Below are positions 17,438 to 24,829 of a DNA stretch of 64,000 nucleotides, one piece after another. Location: NCBI GenBank assembly GCA_964237235.1, contig CAXSGY010000026.1:1-64000 (forward strand). Direction: 5' to 3'. The DNA is from GCA-002050365 sp964237235 (GTDB taxonomy: Bacteria > Acidobacteriota > Blastocatellia > Pyrinomonadales > Pyrinomonadaceae). The position numbers and the translations under genes were made by a program. Below the pieces are notes generated by a model that did no database searches, was not told the DNA's origin, and saw only the letters and a list, made by a program, of their open reading frames with translations. Numbering within the stretch: the stretch's first letter is position 1; each line of letters opens with the position of its first letter.

Positions 17438-17481
17438 GAAAAGTAACTTTGCCGCCTGAGCCGGGTTTTTATATATAGAGT
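17438..17481 (+). promoter_or_regulatory. Promoter-like element, second copy
   Basis: GAAAAGTAAC at 17438-17447, TTG at 17449-17451 and GGGTTTTTATAT at 17463-17474, then GAGT, repeat the element at 9941-9984 with identical spacing over 44 bp. It lies 103 bp upstream of the activator gene at 17584 and about 140 bp upstream of the divergent sigma gene start. The sequence between the conserved blocks differs, which argues for functional constraint and not a recent copy. Confidence 0.55.
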
Positions 17482-17583
17482 TGGTAATTCATCGGTCGTG
17501 AGAATTTGGTTGATCACTAAAACACGCCCGGGGTAAATTTCAATCTTGAAATAATTTTGCATCAATAAAACTAAGCAAGTCAA

Positions 17584-18609
17584 ATGCAGGAAAATACAAT
17601 TTGCGAAACCGAGAGCCTCCGGCTTCTCGCCCGTTTCGACTTCCTCGACGTGTGTCTTTTGGGCGAGACGGGAACGGGCAAAACGCGCGCGGCACAACTT
17701 ATTCACGATTCGGGTCCGCGCAAAAACAAGCCGTTCGTCGCCTTTAACTGCGCGGAACTCGCTCCCGCGCTAATCGAATCCGAACTTTTCGGCTATGAAA
17801 AAGGCGCGTTTACCGGAGCGCATCAAGCGAAGACGGGAAAATTTGAATCGGCGAACGGCGGCACGATTTTTCTTGACGAAATCGGTGAGCTTGCGCCCGA
17901 AATACAAGCCAAGCTGCTCAAAGTCGTCGAAGAAAAGCGCGTCGTGCGCGTCGGAAGCTCGGTCTCGCGCCCGGTTGACGTGCGGGTAATCTGCGCCACG
18001 CACCGCGATTTGTCGGTGCTGCGCGAAGATTTGCGTTACCGCATTGCCGCGCACGCGGTCCGGCTCAAACCGCTTCGTGAACGACGCGAGGAAATCTCGC
18101 ATCTGGCGCGCGTTTTTATCAAAGATTTCAGCCGGAAATCTTTGCAGAAAGTCGCGGCGAGCGAGAAGGTTTTGCGACTGCTCGAAGATGCCGAATGGCG
18201 CGGCAATGTCCGCGAACTGCGCGCGTTCGTCGAAAATGCGTGTCTCGCGGCGTTATCGAGCGGCAATCGGTCGAACGCTCAAACGGAGGAAAATTCGACG
18301 CTCGAATTAACCGCCGACCTGATTCTTTCGCAACTGACGAAGCTCCGCGAAACTGAGAAAACGCGCCGCGAGTTCAAAACTTCAGAAACCAGCGCGCCGC
18401 TACAGCCGGAAACCGGAATCGGATTACGTCTCTACGTCGGTGGCAGAGGCGGCTACAAACATACGGTCGAAGAATTCGACCGCGACCTTATCGAAAAAAC
18501 TTTGGCGGAGAATAATCAAAATGTTTCGCGCGCCGCAGTCGAATTGGGCTTGAGCCGTTACGGTTTAATCAAAAAAATAAGGCGTTACGGCATCAAAATA
18601 GCCGGTTGA
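17584..18609 (+). CDS. Sigma-54-type AAA+ transcription activator, no sensory domain
   Basis: This 341-residue protein starts almost directly with the AAA+ domain. Walker A GETGTGKT is at residues 27-34. ELFGYEKGAFTGA follows, with the GAFTGA loop that contacts sigma-54. Walker B lies in GGTIFLDEIGEL, and DLRYRIA carries the arginine-finger region. The C-terminus has a Fis-type helix-turn-helix (NQNVSRAAVELGLSRYGL). A usual N-terminal receiver or GAF domain is lacking, so activity may be set by expression level or by a partner. A promoter-like element shared with the S9 gene precedes it, and a strong terminator follows. The final helix reads RYGIKIAG. Confidence 0.85.
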   Translation: MQENTICETESLRLLARFDFLDVCLLGETGTGKTRAAQLIHDSGPRKNKPFVAFNCAELAPALIESELFGYEKGAFTGAHQAKTGKFESANGGTIFLDEIGELAPEIQAKLLKVVEEKRVVRVGSSVSRPVDVRVICATHRDLSVLREDLRYRIAAHAVRLKPLRERREEISHLARVFIKDFSRKSLQKVAASEKVLRLLEDAEWRGNVRELRAFVENACLAALSSGNRSNAQTEENSTLELTADLILSQLTKLRETEKTRREFKTSETSAPLQPETGIGLRLYVGGRGGYKHTVEEFDRDLIEKTLAENNQNVSRAAVELGLSRYGLIKKIRRYGIKIAG

Positions 18610-18644
18610 TGCGCGAAAGCTAACTTGTATTTCTAATTTTTGAA

Positions 18645-18679
18645 GGCGCGGGCAGATTTAAATCTGCTCGCGCCTTTTT
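18645..18679 (+). terminator. Strong intrinsic terminator after the sigma-54 activator
   Basis: GGCGCG-G-GCAGATTT pairs with AAATCTGC-T-CGCGCC (18645-18674), and TTTTT follows. It ends the activator transcript and separates the regulatory block from the conjugative module. Confidence 0.85.
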
Positions 18680-18695
18680 CTTTGGAAAAAGAAAA

Positions 18696-18828
18696 GTGGT
18701 CTGTTCATCAGACCACCCTTGCACACGCTTCAAAACACCGGAAACCCTGCTTTTACAATACTTTTAAGTTTCTGGCAAAATTGGGTGGTCTGATAAACGA
18801 ACCACTGGTGGTCTGTTCATCAGACCAC
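18696..18828 (+). promoter_or_regulatory. Left three-palindrome operator cluster
   Basis: Three 21-bp palindromes lie at 18696-18716 (GTGGTCTG-TTCAT-CAGACCAC), 18785-18805 (GTGGTCTG-ATAAA-CGAACCAC) and 18808-18828 (GTGGTCTG-TTCAT-CAGACCAC). Start-to-start spacings are 89 and 23 bp. The same layout, in mirror image, occurs at 49631-49763. The 68-bp spacer contains CGGAAACCCT and TACAAT, which partly match the right-hand spacer at equal positions. The cluster lies upstream of the plus-strand leading region beginning at 19215 and is most simply a shared operator/promoter for the conjugation genes. No cognate regulator gene was found in the window. Confidence 0.7.
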
Positions 18829-19214
18829 CTGAAAAGAAAAGCGGCAAACACCGCTTGGGTTTTCTCGCCCGGTAACATTCCCGCCGGCGAATTTTAATCC
18901 TTATAGCAATCGAACCGGATTTCGGGCGCACCGACCTTTCCGCTTGCGGCGGAAGGTTGCCCGGCACGACCGCCCAACACCCGGGCTTGGCTGGAAATAA
19001 AACGAATTGAAGCGGCTTTTCAGATTGGTGATTACGGCAATGATTTTCTATTAAATTCCGGCGGACAGGCGGAAAACGGCGACGATTGCGGTCGTCTCGG
19101 ACGCTCGTTCTCGCCGACAAAAGGGATTTTTGAAGTTTGCAGAACAAGTGTATTTCAAAACGCGCCGCGCAGAATGCGGGCGCGAAAACTAAATCACTTG
19201 AGAGGAAAAAAACA
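18829..19214. other. Leader region before the 576-aa gene, no gene seen
   Basis: The 386 bp between the operator cluster and the next start codon show no convincing frame or RNA gene. A short AAGCGG-CAAACA-CCGCTT hairpin lies near 18839-18856. The stretch is probably 5' untranslated leader. Confidence 0.4.
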
Positions 19215-20945
19215 ATGTCTGCAAATCAATTATCAATATCGTCCCTGCGCGAATTCGCGCCCGCGAGTTCTCCGCTTTTCGCTTACCGCATCGAATCTTC
19301 GGGCAGTCCGATGAACGACTGGGCGCGGCACTTGTCGGCAAATCAATTATTCCGCCGCGAGCTGGAAGAAAATTCCGTTTTGGGCGGAAACGTCGTCGTG
19401 CGCGTCGCGGAAGGCGATGAAACGCCCGCTTTGGAAAAAGTCAAAATTTTAAGTTTGTCTTACGCAACCCGCGTTTTCGGCAACAGCGAGGACGCGAAAG
19501 AATTCGTCCGCTGCGTGAAATCTATCTGCGATCCGCAGGCGGCGCAGTTCGAGTTGGAGCAAATCGCCAGCTTCTACTACGGCGAATGTCGGCGGCGCGA
19601 CGTGCCGGAGGTCTTGAAAGAAATGGCGATGCTCGGAATGGAAATGACGCGCGTGACGGCTTCGGTTAATGACCTCGAAATCGAAGGATCGGAAACCGAA
19701 ATCGGCGAAATCAAACTCACCGCGGCGGACGAGAAAAGAGTCCGCGACGCGCAAAAGAATTTGCCGCCGCTCGCCCCGCCGACTCCGAATTTCGACGCGG
19801 AAATGCAAGCCGTCGCAAAGAAGCTGTCTCGCTCGACAATAACTAAAATCAACGCGGATGAATTCGCCGATTATTATCTGACGAATGAAGGAAAATCCAT
19901 AGATGAATTTGAAGAAGACCTCGAGCGATTTTACGCGCACGAGCAATACGACGAAGACGGTCTTTTGGGAGTGCGGATGTCGGGCAGCGCGCACACGGAA
20001 GTCGTTCTCGAACTCGACGGCGAAATCACGGCGGAGTATCTGCCGCAGGACGCGCAGCTGCTCGCTAAAATGCTGCAACTCATCTTCGTCGGCTTTGAGA
20101 TCGGCGGGCGGGCGGCGCAGGCGGCAAGGCATTTCGTCGCTTGTCGAAAGATTGAAAACACCGACAACATCCGCGCCCGTGAAGCGTTTCTAAGAGGCGC
20201 GCCGTTCAATGAGACCGCGATGCCGAACGCTTCGGAGTTTGCGGTTTTGCCGCTTGAAAGAGGCGAAATTTTAGAATGGGTTGACCTGAATCTCGACGCG
20301 CTTTATTCGCGCGAAGTCGTTCGGTCCGCGCGGCGCGTGGGCGTGGGGAAAAACGGCGAGTTTATTGAATTTATGGTAAATCAAACCGTCAACCCGGACT
20401 ATAACGAAAAACAATATGCAAGCCAGATTTTGCAAATTTTGCTTGAGCAAACCGAGCGTGATTTTCATCTTGTCGCGTTGCGGCGAAACGTGGTTTATCA
20501 GTCAATTTATCTGCAAATCAGACGAGCGAAAGACACGGCGATTCTCACGCAAACGGCGGAAATCGCTCGCCGCGCAAAAGACGAAAAACGACTCTCGCTC
20601 AAAGAATACACGGCACTTTCGACCGTGGCGAAGTCGCAGTTCGCGCGACTCGCCGGGATGCGTCCAAGTCCGGCGTTATATCGCCTCGAAAAAGAAATCA
20701 GCCGCTCCGATTCGCGCAAAATCGGTTATCTCAAATGGGCGATGTATGGCACAAATTGTCCGGCGCATCCCGTTCACGAGCTGCCGCGGCAAGAAGTTCA
20801 AAAGGCTTGGGGTTCGCTTAAAAACCGCGAGCAAGTTTTGAAACAGGCGAGCGAAGCAGAGCGAGCGCGACAGCAACAATTACAGTTCAACCGTGCAAAC
20901 ACTGCGGCGGCGCAGCAAGTCAGAATTACGCCCGCGAATCACTAA
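19215..20945 (+). CDS. Unknown 576-aa protein, first gene of the conjugative leading region
   Basis: The ATG at 19215 is preferred because AGAGGAA lies upstream; a TTG-type start at 19137 would be 26 residues longer without a ribosome site. I recognise no family. The protein is soluble, acidic in the first 300 residues and helical towards the end. Features include MSANQLSISSLREFAPASSP, a DEFEEDLERFYAHEQYDEDG segment and a C-terminal LSLKEYTALSTVAKSQFARLAGMRPSP. The last 60 residues are Gln/Arg-rich. It is the first gene after the left operator cluster and has its own terminator. By position it may act early in the recipient or in element maintenance, but this is inference. Confidence 0.7.
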   Translation: MSANQLSISSLREFAPASSPLFAYRIESSGSPMNDWARHLSANQLFRRELEENSVLGGNVVVRVAEGDETPALEKVKILSLSYATRVFGNSEDAKEFVRCVKSICDPQAAQFELEQIASFYYGECRRRDVPEVLKEMAMLGMEMTRVTASVNDLEIEGSETEIGEIKLTAADEKRVRDAQKNLPPLAPPTPNFDAEMQAVAKKLSRSTITKINADEFADYYLTNEGKSIDEFEEDLERFYAHEQYDEDGLLGVRMSGSAHTEVVLELDGEITAEYLPQDAQLLAKMLQLIFVGFEIGGRAAQAARHFVACRKIENTDNIRAREAFLRGAPFNETAMPNASEFAVLPLERGEILEWVDLNLDALYSREVVRSARRVGVGKNGEFIEFMVNQTVNPDYNEKQYASQILQILLEQTERDFHLVALRRNVVYQSIYLQIRRAKDTAILTQTAEIARRAKDEKRLSLKEYTALSTVAKSQFARLAGMRPSPALYRLEKEISRSDSRKIGYLKWAMYGTNCPAHPVHELPRQEVQKAWGSLKNREQVLKQASEAERARQQQLQFNRANTAAAQQVRITPANH

Positions 20946-20967
20946 TTACCCAACAACTTGAATCAAT

Positions 20968-21008
20968 AAAAACTCCGCTCGCGCAAGGATTGCCGGGCGG
21001 AGTTTTTT
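20968..21008 (+). terminator. Intrinsic terminator after the 576-aa gene
   Basis: AAAAACTCCGC (20968-20978) pairs with GCGGAGTTTTT (20997-21007), with a T run at the end. The loop is about 18 bases. Confidence 0.8.
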
Positions 21009-21063
21009 ATTTGAAAGGTACTGAAATTCAAAAATCAAGCGGCAAATAACCCAAACGCAAATA

Positions 21064-21109
21064 GGTAGTTCTGACTCTCACTAAGTAAAAAAATCGGTAG
21101 TTCCGACTC
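21064..21109 (+). repeat. Two direct repeats upstream of a small ORF
   Basis: GGTAGTTCTGACTC (21064-21077) and GGTAGTTCCGACTC (21096-21109) differ by one base and start 32 bp apart, about three helical turns. They lie just before the ribosome site of the small gene at 21127 and may be an operator. Confidence 0.45.
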
Positions 21110-21126
21110 CGGCTGAGGACAAAATT

Positions 21127-21384
21127 ATGTATGTAAATTTGACTGAAATTGAACCGGCAATGAGCGCAAATCTCGCTAAAAACAAAAGCCTTCCGCAGCG
21201 TTTCGTCGTTTTCGTCGCGGGCGGTAAGAGTCCGATTATTTCGTTTGAAAATTTCGAGCGCGCGGAACGTCTCGCGGTCTTTTTCGCTGATTTAATCAAT
21301 GTCCGAATGGAGGTTTTCGATTCGGTGAAAGAGATTTGTTACTTCGTCGAATCCGCGCCGCTAGCGAGCGCGCTCGTCCACTAA
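21127..21384 (+). CDS. Small unknown protein (85 aa)
   Basis: This short soluble protein is preceded by GAGGA 7 bases before the ATG. It alternates beta-like segments (RFVVFVAGGKSPIISF) with a helix (ERAERLAVFFADLIN) and a second strand-helix part, suggesting a small alpha/beta fold. No motif of a known family is visible. It lies between the 576-aa gene and ssb, with no terminator before ssb, so it may share the ssb transcript. The good ribosome site and balanced sequence support a real gene. Confidence 0.6.
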   Translation: MYVNLTEIEPAMSANLAKNKSLPQRFVVFVAGGKSPIISFENFERAERLAVFFADLINVRMEVFDSVKEICYFVESAPLASALVH

Positions 21385-21430
21385 AATTTCGCCGTGTTCA
21401 AACAAAAATAAAAGCGGCAAGCAGAAAAAC

Positions 21431-21506
21431 GTGATGAACGAAAGAGAGAATCCGCAGAGACTCGGAAAAGGCGATTCTCGACGATTCTCTGGAAACGTCT
21501 CATCAC
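21431..21506 (+). promoter_or_regulatory. Nested stem-loop with two competing arms upstream of ssb
   Basis: An outer stem pairs GTGATGA (21431-21437) with TCATCAC (21500-21506). An inner stem pairs AGAGAATC (21445-21452) with GATTCTCT (21483-21490). A second copy of the right arm, GATTCTC, lies at 21473-21479 and could compete for AGAGAATC. This may be a leader structure controlling ssb expression; the pairing is seen, the role is inferred. Confidence 0.4.
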
Positions 21507-21548
21507 TCAAAAATCAAAACTAAAAAATCAAGGAGCCAAAAGAAAATT

Positions 21549-22010
21549 ATGTCAGCAAAAGTTCAAATCATCGGAAACTTGGGACGCGACCCGGAAACGC
21601 GCGTCAACGCCAACAACACTTTTATCGCCAACTTCTCGTTCGCCGTCAACAACCAGCGCAAAAGCGCGACTGGGGATCTGGTCAAAAAAGCCGATTGGTA
21701 TAACATCACCGCGACCGGCAAGCAGGCGCAGATTCTCGCCAAGCACGTTCGCAAAGGCGACCCGCTGCTCATCGAAGGCAGACAAACTTTGAGCGAATGG
21801 ACCGACCGCGAAGGCAACAGCCGTAAATCGGTTGACGTTCTCGTGCAGGATTTTCGCTTTCTCGGAATGGGCAACAACCGCGCGGACGAAAACCAAGCCG
21901 CGCCGGACGCGACGGGCAGCCAAATTCCCGACGACATCCGCGAAGCGATGCACACCGCCGCGCCGGACGACCTCGATTTTTCGGGCGACAACTTCCCGGC
22001 GATTATGTAA
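21549..22010 (+). CDS. ssb: Single-stranded DNA-binding protein
   Basis: The 153-residue protein has the OB-fold of SSB: KVQIIGNLGRDPETR at the N-terminus, NFSFAVNNQ, DWYNITATGKQAQILAKHVRKG, LLIEGRQTLSEW and SVDVLVQDFRFLG. A flexible acidic tail follows. It ends in DDLDFSGDNFPAIM in place of the usual DDDIPF tip, so recruitment of host partners may be altered. Mobile elements often carry an own SSB to protect the incoming single strand in conjugation. An AAGGAG site lies upstream, but about 13 bases from the ATG, longer than usual. A strong hairpin follows the gene. Confidence 0.92.
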   Translation: MSAKVQIIGNLGRDPETRVNANNTFIANFSFAVNNQRKSATGDLVKKADWYNITATGKQAQILAKHVRKGDPLLIEGRQTLSEWTDREGNSRKSVDVLVQDFRFLGMGNNRADENQAAPDATGSQIPDDIREAMHTAAPDDLDFSGDNFPAIM

Positions 22011-22015
22011 TTAAA

Positions 22016-22059
22016 ACACGAGCGGCGGGCGACGGATTTGAATCGCTCGCCGCTCGTGT
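22016..22059 (+). terminator. Strong stem-loop after ssb
   Basis: ACACGAGCGGCGGGCGA (22016-22032) pairs with TCGCTCGCCGCTCGTGT (22043-22059) with one mismatch and a 10-base loop. There is no long T run, only AACTTAAAAATT. It is probably a terminator or an mRNA-stabilising hairpin. Confidence 0.65.
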
Positions 22060-22194
22060 AACTTAAAAATTCTCCGCCCCTTCCCGCCGTTTTATCTCCT
22101 TTCTTCTCCTGTGAAATCGGCGATTCTCGAACGCTTTTGTCGGGAATCGTCCTTCTTTTTTACTTCGTTTTCAACAATTCAAAAAGGGATTTTT

Positions 22195-22299
22195 ATGGCT
22201 TGCAAAGCTGATGACATTGAAATCTCGGCGTTCGGATTGTCGCCGCAAAAAAAATCCGTCGGAAAGAAAAGGAAAAATTATGAGAACCGTTGTTTTTAA
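22195..22299 (+). CDS. Possible 34-aa peptide
   Basis: ATG 22195 is preceded by AAAGGGA at good distance. The frame encodes a 34-residue peptide with an acidic start (CKADDIEISAFG) and a very basic end (KKSVGKKRKN). It overlaps the next gene start by 20 bp, which would suit translational coupling. Short length and lack of any known family keep confidence low. Confidence 0.35.
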   Translation: MACKADDIEISAFGLSPQKKSVGKKRKNYENRCF

Positions 22300-22663
22300 T
22301 CAAGGATTCAACCGCGTCGAGCATCACCAAATCATCTCGCTCGAACGCGCCAAATTAAACCGTCTGCTCGACGAAGAACGTCGCCTTACTCAAACGCTGA
22401 TTGAGTCTGTGAAACGTGAGATTGAAGCCGGAGCGCGAGCTTTGCCGAGCTTTGAAATTGTTTGGAACAAATTTCAAAATCACCGCTTGGTGCAAAATGT
22501 TCGTCGCCGAATTGACTGTCTGGCTGACGCTTACCCGCAGTTTTTACAGCAGGTCAATGCTGTCCGTGCTTCTTTGCAACAAAAGGCGTTTGGCGTTTTT
22601 GAAGCCGCGCGTCTGCCAATGCGGAAAGCAGGTTGTTCCGCTTCTTCAATCGTCGCCGCGTGA
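22280..22663 (+). CDS. Unknown 127-aa helical protein
   Basis: The start ATG at 22280 has AAGGAAA 6 bases upstream. The protein is almost entirely helical and charged (LERAKLNRLLDEERRLTQTL, IESVKREIEAG), with few hydrophobic stretches and a cysteine near the end. It could be a small DNA- or protein-binding factor. I recognise no family. It overlaps a possible 34-aa peptide and precedes the macro-domain gene by 13 bp, so the two are likely co-transcribed. Confidence 0.6.
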   Translation: MRTVVFNQGFNRVEHHQIISLERAKLNRLLDEERRLTQTLIESVKREIEAGARALPSFEIVWNKFQNHRLVQNVRRRIDCLADAYPQFLQQVNAVRASLQQKAFGVFEAARLPMRKAGCSASSIVAA

Positions 22664-22676
22664 TAAATTAAAACTG

Positions 22677-23153
22677 ATGAAAAAGATAATTTACACGGTC
22701 GGCGACGCGACGAAACCGCAAGGCGCGGGCAAAAAAATCATTGCTCACGTTTGTAACGACACGGGAGCGTGGGGCAGAGGTTTCGTGCTGGCTTTATCGA
22801 AACTTTCGCCCGCGCCGGAACGCGCTTTCAAAGAGTGGTATCGGAGACGCGAACATAATGATTTTGCGCTCGGAGCGGTGCAGTTTGTTTCGGTTTCGCC
22901 GGACGTTTCGGTTGCAAATATGATCGGGCAGCACGGCATCCGCGTATTACAAGGCGTGCCGCCGATTCGCTACGACGCGGTTGAAACAGCCTTAAAAACT
23001 GTCGGCGAAAAAGCTCAAACGGAAAACGCATCGGTTCATCTGCCGCGAATCGGCTGCGGTCTGGCGGGCGGCAAATGGAGCGAAATAGAACCGCTCATCG
23101 AACGTCAAATTTGCTATATAGGCGTTCCGGTTTTTGTTTATGATTTGCCGTAA
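22677..23153 (+). CDS. Macro-domain protein, ADP-ribose binding
   Basis: The protein has 158 residues and consists of a single macro domain of the Appr-1''-p-processing type. It shows YTVGDATKPQGAGKKIIAHVCN (seen as YTVGDATKPQ then IIAHVCND), TGAWGRGFVLALSK for the ADP-ribose phosphate loop, and VANMIGQHG. HLPRIGCGLAGGKW forms the second glycine-rich loop. Such proteins bind or hydrolyse ADP-ribose groups on proteins or nucleic acids. On a mobile element this could reverse a host ADP-ribosylation defence, which is inference. No clear ribosome site precedes ATG 22677; coupling to the upstream gene 13 bp away is likely. Confidence 0.85.
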   Translation: MKKIIYTVGDATKPQGAGKKIIAHVCNDTGAWGRGFVLALSKLSPAPERAFKEWYRRREHNDFALGAVQFVSVSPDVSVANMIGQHGIRVLQGVPPIRYDAVETALKTVGEKAQTENASVHLPRIGCGLAGGKWSEIEPLIERQICYIGVPVFVYDLP

Positions 23154-23206
23154 AAAAATTTATTCGATTTGCTCAATTCTGAAGGCACTCAATCGAATTA
23201 AAAACT

Positions 23207-23260
23207 AAAAAGCCCGAACGGGATTTTCATTCATTTGGAAAAATTCGTTCGGGCTTTTTT
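23207..23260. terminator. Bidirectional terminator
   Basis: AAAAAGCCCGAACG (23207-23220) pairs with CGTTCGGGCTTTTT (23246-23259). A and T tracts on both sides serve the plus-strand macro gene and the minus-strand gene ending at 23279. Confidence 0.85.
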
Positions 23261-23278
23261 ATTTGGAGCGGATATTAC

Positions 23279-23572
23279 TTAAACAGTCGCATCCGTTTTC
23301 GTCGCCCGCCATTGTTTGAAGCCGCCGTCGCGTGCGAAATGAGATTTGTAAATCTCGTTTGTTACTTCGCTGGGACTGACTTCATAACCGTAACATTCGG
23401 AAACGAACCGCACATATTCGTCAGCCAAAACAGCAATTTCCTCATCCACTTGGGAAACGATTCGGCGAGTTTGTTTGCGCCGGATTGAGATTGACGGTTT
23501 GAAAGTCGCAGCGTTTCCGCCTTCGATTTTTGCCTGAGTTTTATCGTTAGTTTTCTCTGAATTTTCTTGCAT
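23279..23572 (-). CDS. Unknown 97-aa protein, minus strand beside probable oriT
   Basis: ATG 23572 has AAGGAAT upstream. The N-terminal third is polar and disordered-looking (Gln/Lys/Asn/Thr). The central part is basic then acidic (SIRRKQTRRIVSQVDEEIAVLADEYVRF, in pieces). The C-terminus has YGYEVSPSEVTNEIYKSHFARDGG. It is a small helical protein, perhaps a DNA-binding accessory factor, but no known motif is seen. It is the only leading-region gene on this strand. A further minus-strand frame, 23612-23899 with a TTG start, lies upstream; I do not trust it. Confidence 0.5.
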   Translation of the reverse strand: MQENSEKTNDKTQAKIEGGNAATFKPSISIRRKQTRRIVSQVDEEIAVLADEYVRFVSECYGYEVSPSEVTNEIYKSHFARDGGFKQWRATKTDATV

Positions 23573-24164
23573 TTTATTTGATTCCTTTTTGGTTGAATTT
23601 GAATTTTTTGCTTATCCTTCGACCGCAGTTTCAAGCCGGTTTGCAAGCGCGAAAACAGGCGGCGAAGGGTTCAAATCGAGTTTAATCAACCGCCGTGCCA
23701 GAGCCTTTCGATCATCATTTGCAGAAGCCGAAAACGGGTGCGAAAAACGGATTTCAAATTTTTTTGAGCGGCGTGTTTTTGATGTATGACAAGTAGCGGT
23801 AAAAACGCCATACGCTTGCGCTTTAAATAAAGCAAAATAAAGGGTTGGACTTGCAAGCGTGCAAGAAAACGAAAAAATGGCGATTTTCGCCGCCAGCAAA
23901 ACTCACAAAATCTAGTATTCATCGGCGTTTCGGGCGATTTTTATCGCCTTTTATAAAAAATAATTTTTCTTGCGCTTTAAGTAGTTGAAAAATTTACTCT
24001 TACATTGAGCGGTGTTTTTTCTTCAACCGCTAAATAATTGATTATAAAAGAGAACCGCGCTTGCAAAAAAGCGTAAGAATTTCGAGGTGTTTTAGCGCGG
24101 CAAGCGAATTGCTTTAAAGCCTTTTTGATAGTTCAAATTCTCTTGAAACAAACGTAAAAACCGA
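23573..24164. other. Repeat-rich non-coding region, candidate origin of transfer
   Basis: This 592-bp region directly upstream of the relaxosome and relaxase genes has no good gene. It is AT-rich towards the right. A direct repeat CTTGCGCTTTAA(A/G)TA lies at 23815-23829 and 23969-23983. An inverted repeat CTTGCA-AGCG-TGCAAG lies at 23850-23865, and a related word CGCGCTTGCAAAAAAGCG near 24056-24073. An inverted repeat next to direct repeats, beside a relaxase operon, is the usual look of oriT. The nic site cannot be named from sequence alone. Confidence 0.45.
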
Positions 24165-24809
24165 ATGAAAGAAGAAAACAAATTTTTGACGCGCAGCCGC
24201 GAGCGCGAAAGCTGGAAAAAGAAGTTAGCGGGCGGAGCGAAAAAAGAGGCAAAAGCAAAAGCGATTTTTTTCCGTCCGAATCTGTCGGACGACCGTGCTA
24301 TCCGCGAACTGGCGGAAATGACGGGCGAGACGAAAAACGCGATTGTCGAAAAGCTCGTCACCGCAACTCTCCATAACAAGACTTTTACGACGCAGAAAAT
24401 CGAAGAACAGAAAACTTCTTTGAGACGACTTGAAGACAAAACCGAAGACGTTGCCGACAACCAGCGCGAGATCGTCCGTCTTCTCGAAGAAATCAGGCGC
24501 GAATCGAAAGCGCAGGAACGGCTGACGACTTCCCTGCTTGGCGAGATTTATTGTATGGCTCACACTGCCGTTTCGCTTCTGAGAACCGCGCTCTTGCAAA
24601 TACTCGGAATCGCTCGGGAAAATCCTACGCCGCCAGCGCAGGTTTTGGCTTCGTTCGACGAGACGAGCGATTTGACGATTGCCAGAAGCCTTCAAGATTT
24701 GAAATCAACCGCCGCATATCACCAAATTAAAACCGAAAAATTCGCGGGCGAAAATTTGTTTTGGAAAACAAAATTGAGAAAAACCGACGAGATCGCAAAA
24801 GCGGAATAA
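24165..24809 (+). CDS. MobC-like relaxosome accessory protein
   Basis: This 214-residue protein is very basic at its N-terminus (TRSRERESWKKKL, then KKEAKAKAIFF). Next comes a ribbon-helix-helix-like segment, FRPNLSDDRAIRELAEMTGETKNAIVEKLV, given here by its pieces RPNLSDDRAIRELAEM and KNAIVEKLV. A coiled-coil stretch (LRRLEDKTEDVADNQREIVR) and a helical C-terminus follow. It lies 20 bp before the relaxase, on the same strand, next to a probable oriT. Size, order and predicted DNA-binding part fit an accessory protein that helps the relaxase recognise oriT. Sequence identity to a named family is not clear. Confidence 0.65.
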   Translation: MKEENKFLTRSRERESWKKKLAGGAKKEAKAKAIFFRPNLSDDRAIRELAEMTGETKNAIVEKLVTATLHNKTFTTQKIEEQKTSLRRLEDKTEDVADNQREIVRLLEEIRRESKAQERLTTSLLGEIYCMAHTAVSLLRTALLQILGIARENPTPPAQVLASFDETSDLTIARSLQDLKSTAAYHQIKTEKFAGENLFWKTKLRKTDEIAKAE

Positions 24810-24829
24810 GTCTTGAGATTTAACCAAAA

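Noticed and set aside
18696..18828. Repeated 21-bp sequence resembling a short CRISPR array
   Set aside because: Only three units, unequal spacing (89 and 23 bp), strong dyad symmetry inside each unit, no cas genes and a mirrored copy before another operon. An operator is a better reading.
19449..20132. 227-codon minus-strand frame inside the 576-aa gene
   Set aside because: It lies fully inside a better supported gene with a ribosome site and shows Arg/Phe-rich shadow composition.
23612..23899. 95-codon minus-strand frame in the probable oriT region
   Set aside because: It needs a TTG start, has no ribosome site and overlaps the inverted repeat at 23850-23865. Its C-terminal half looks protein-like, so some doubt remains.
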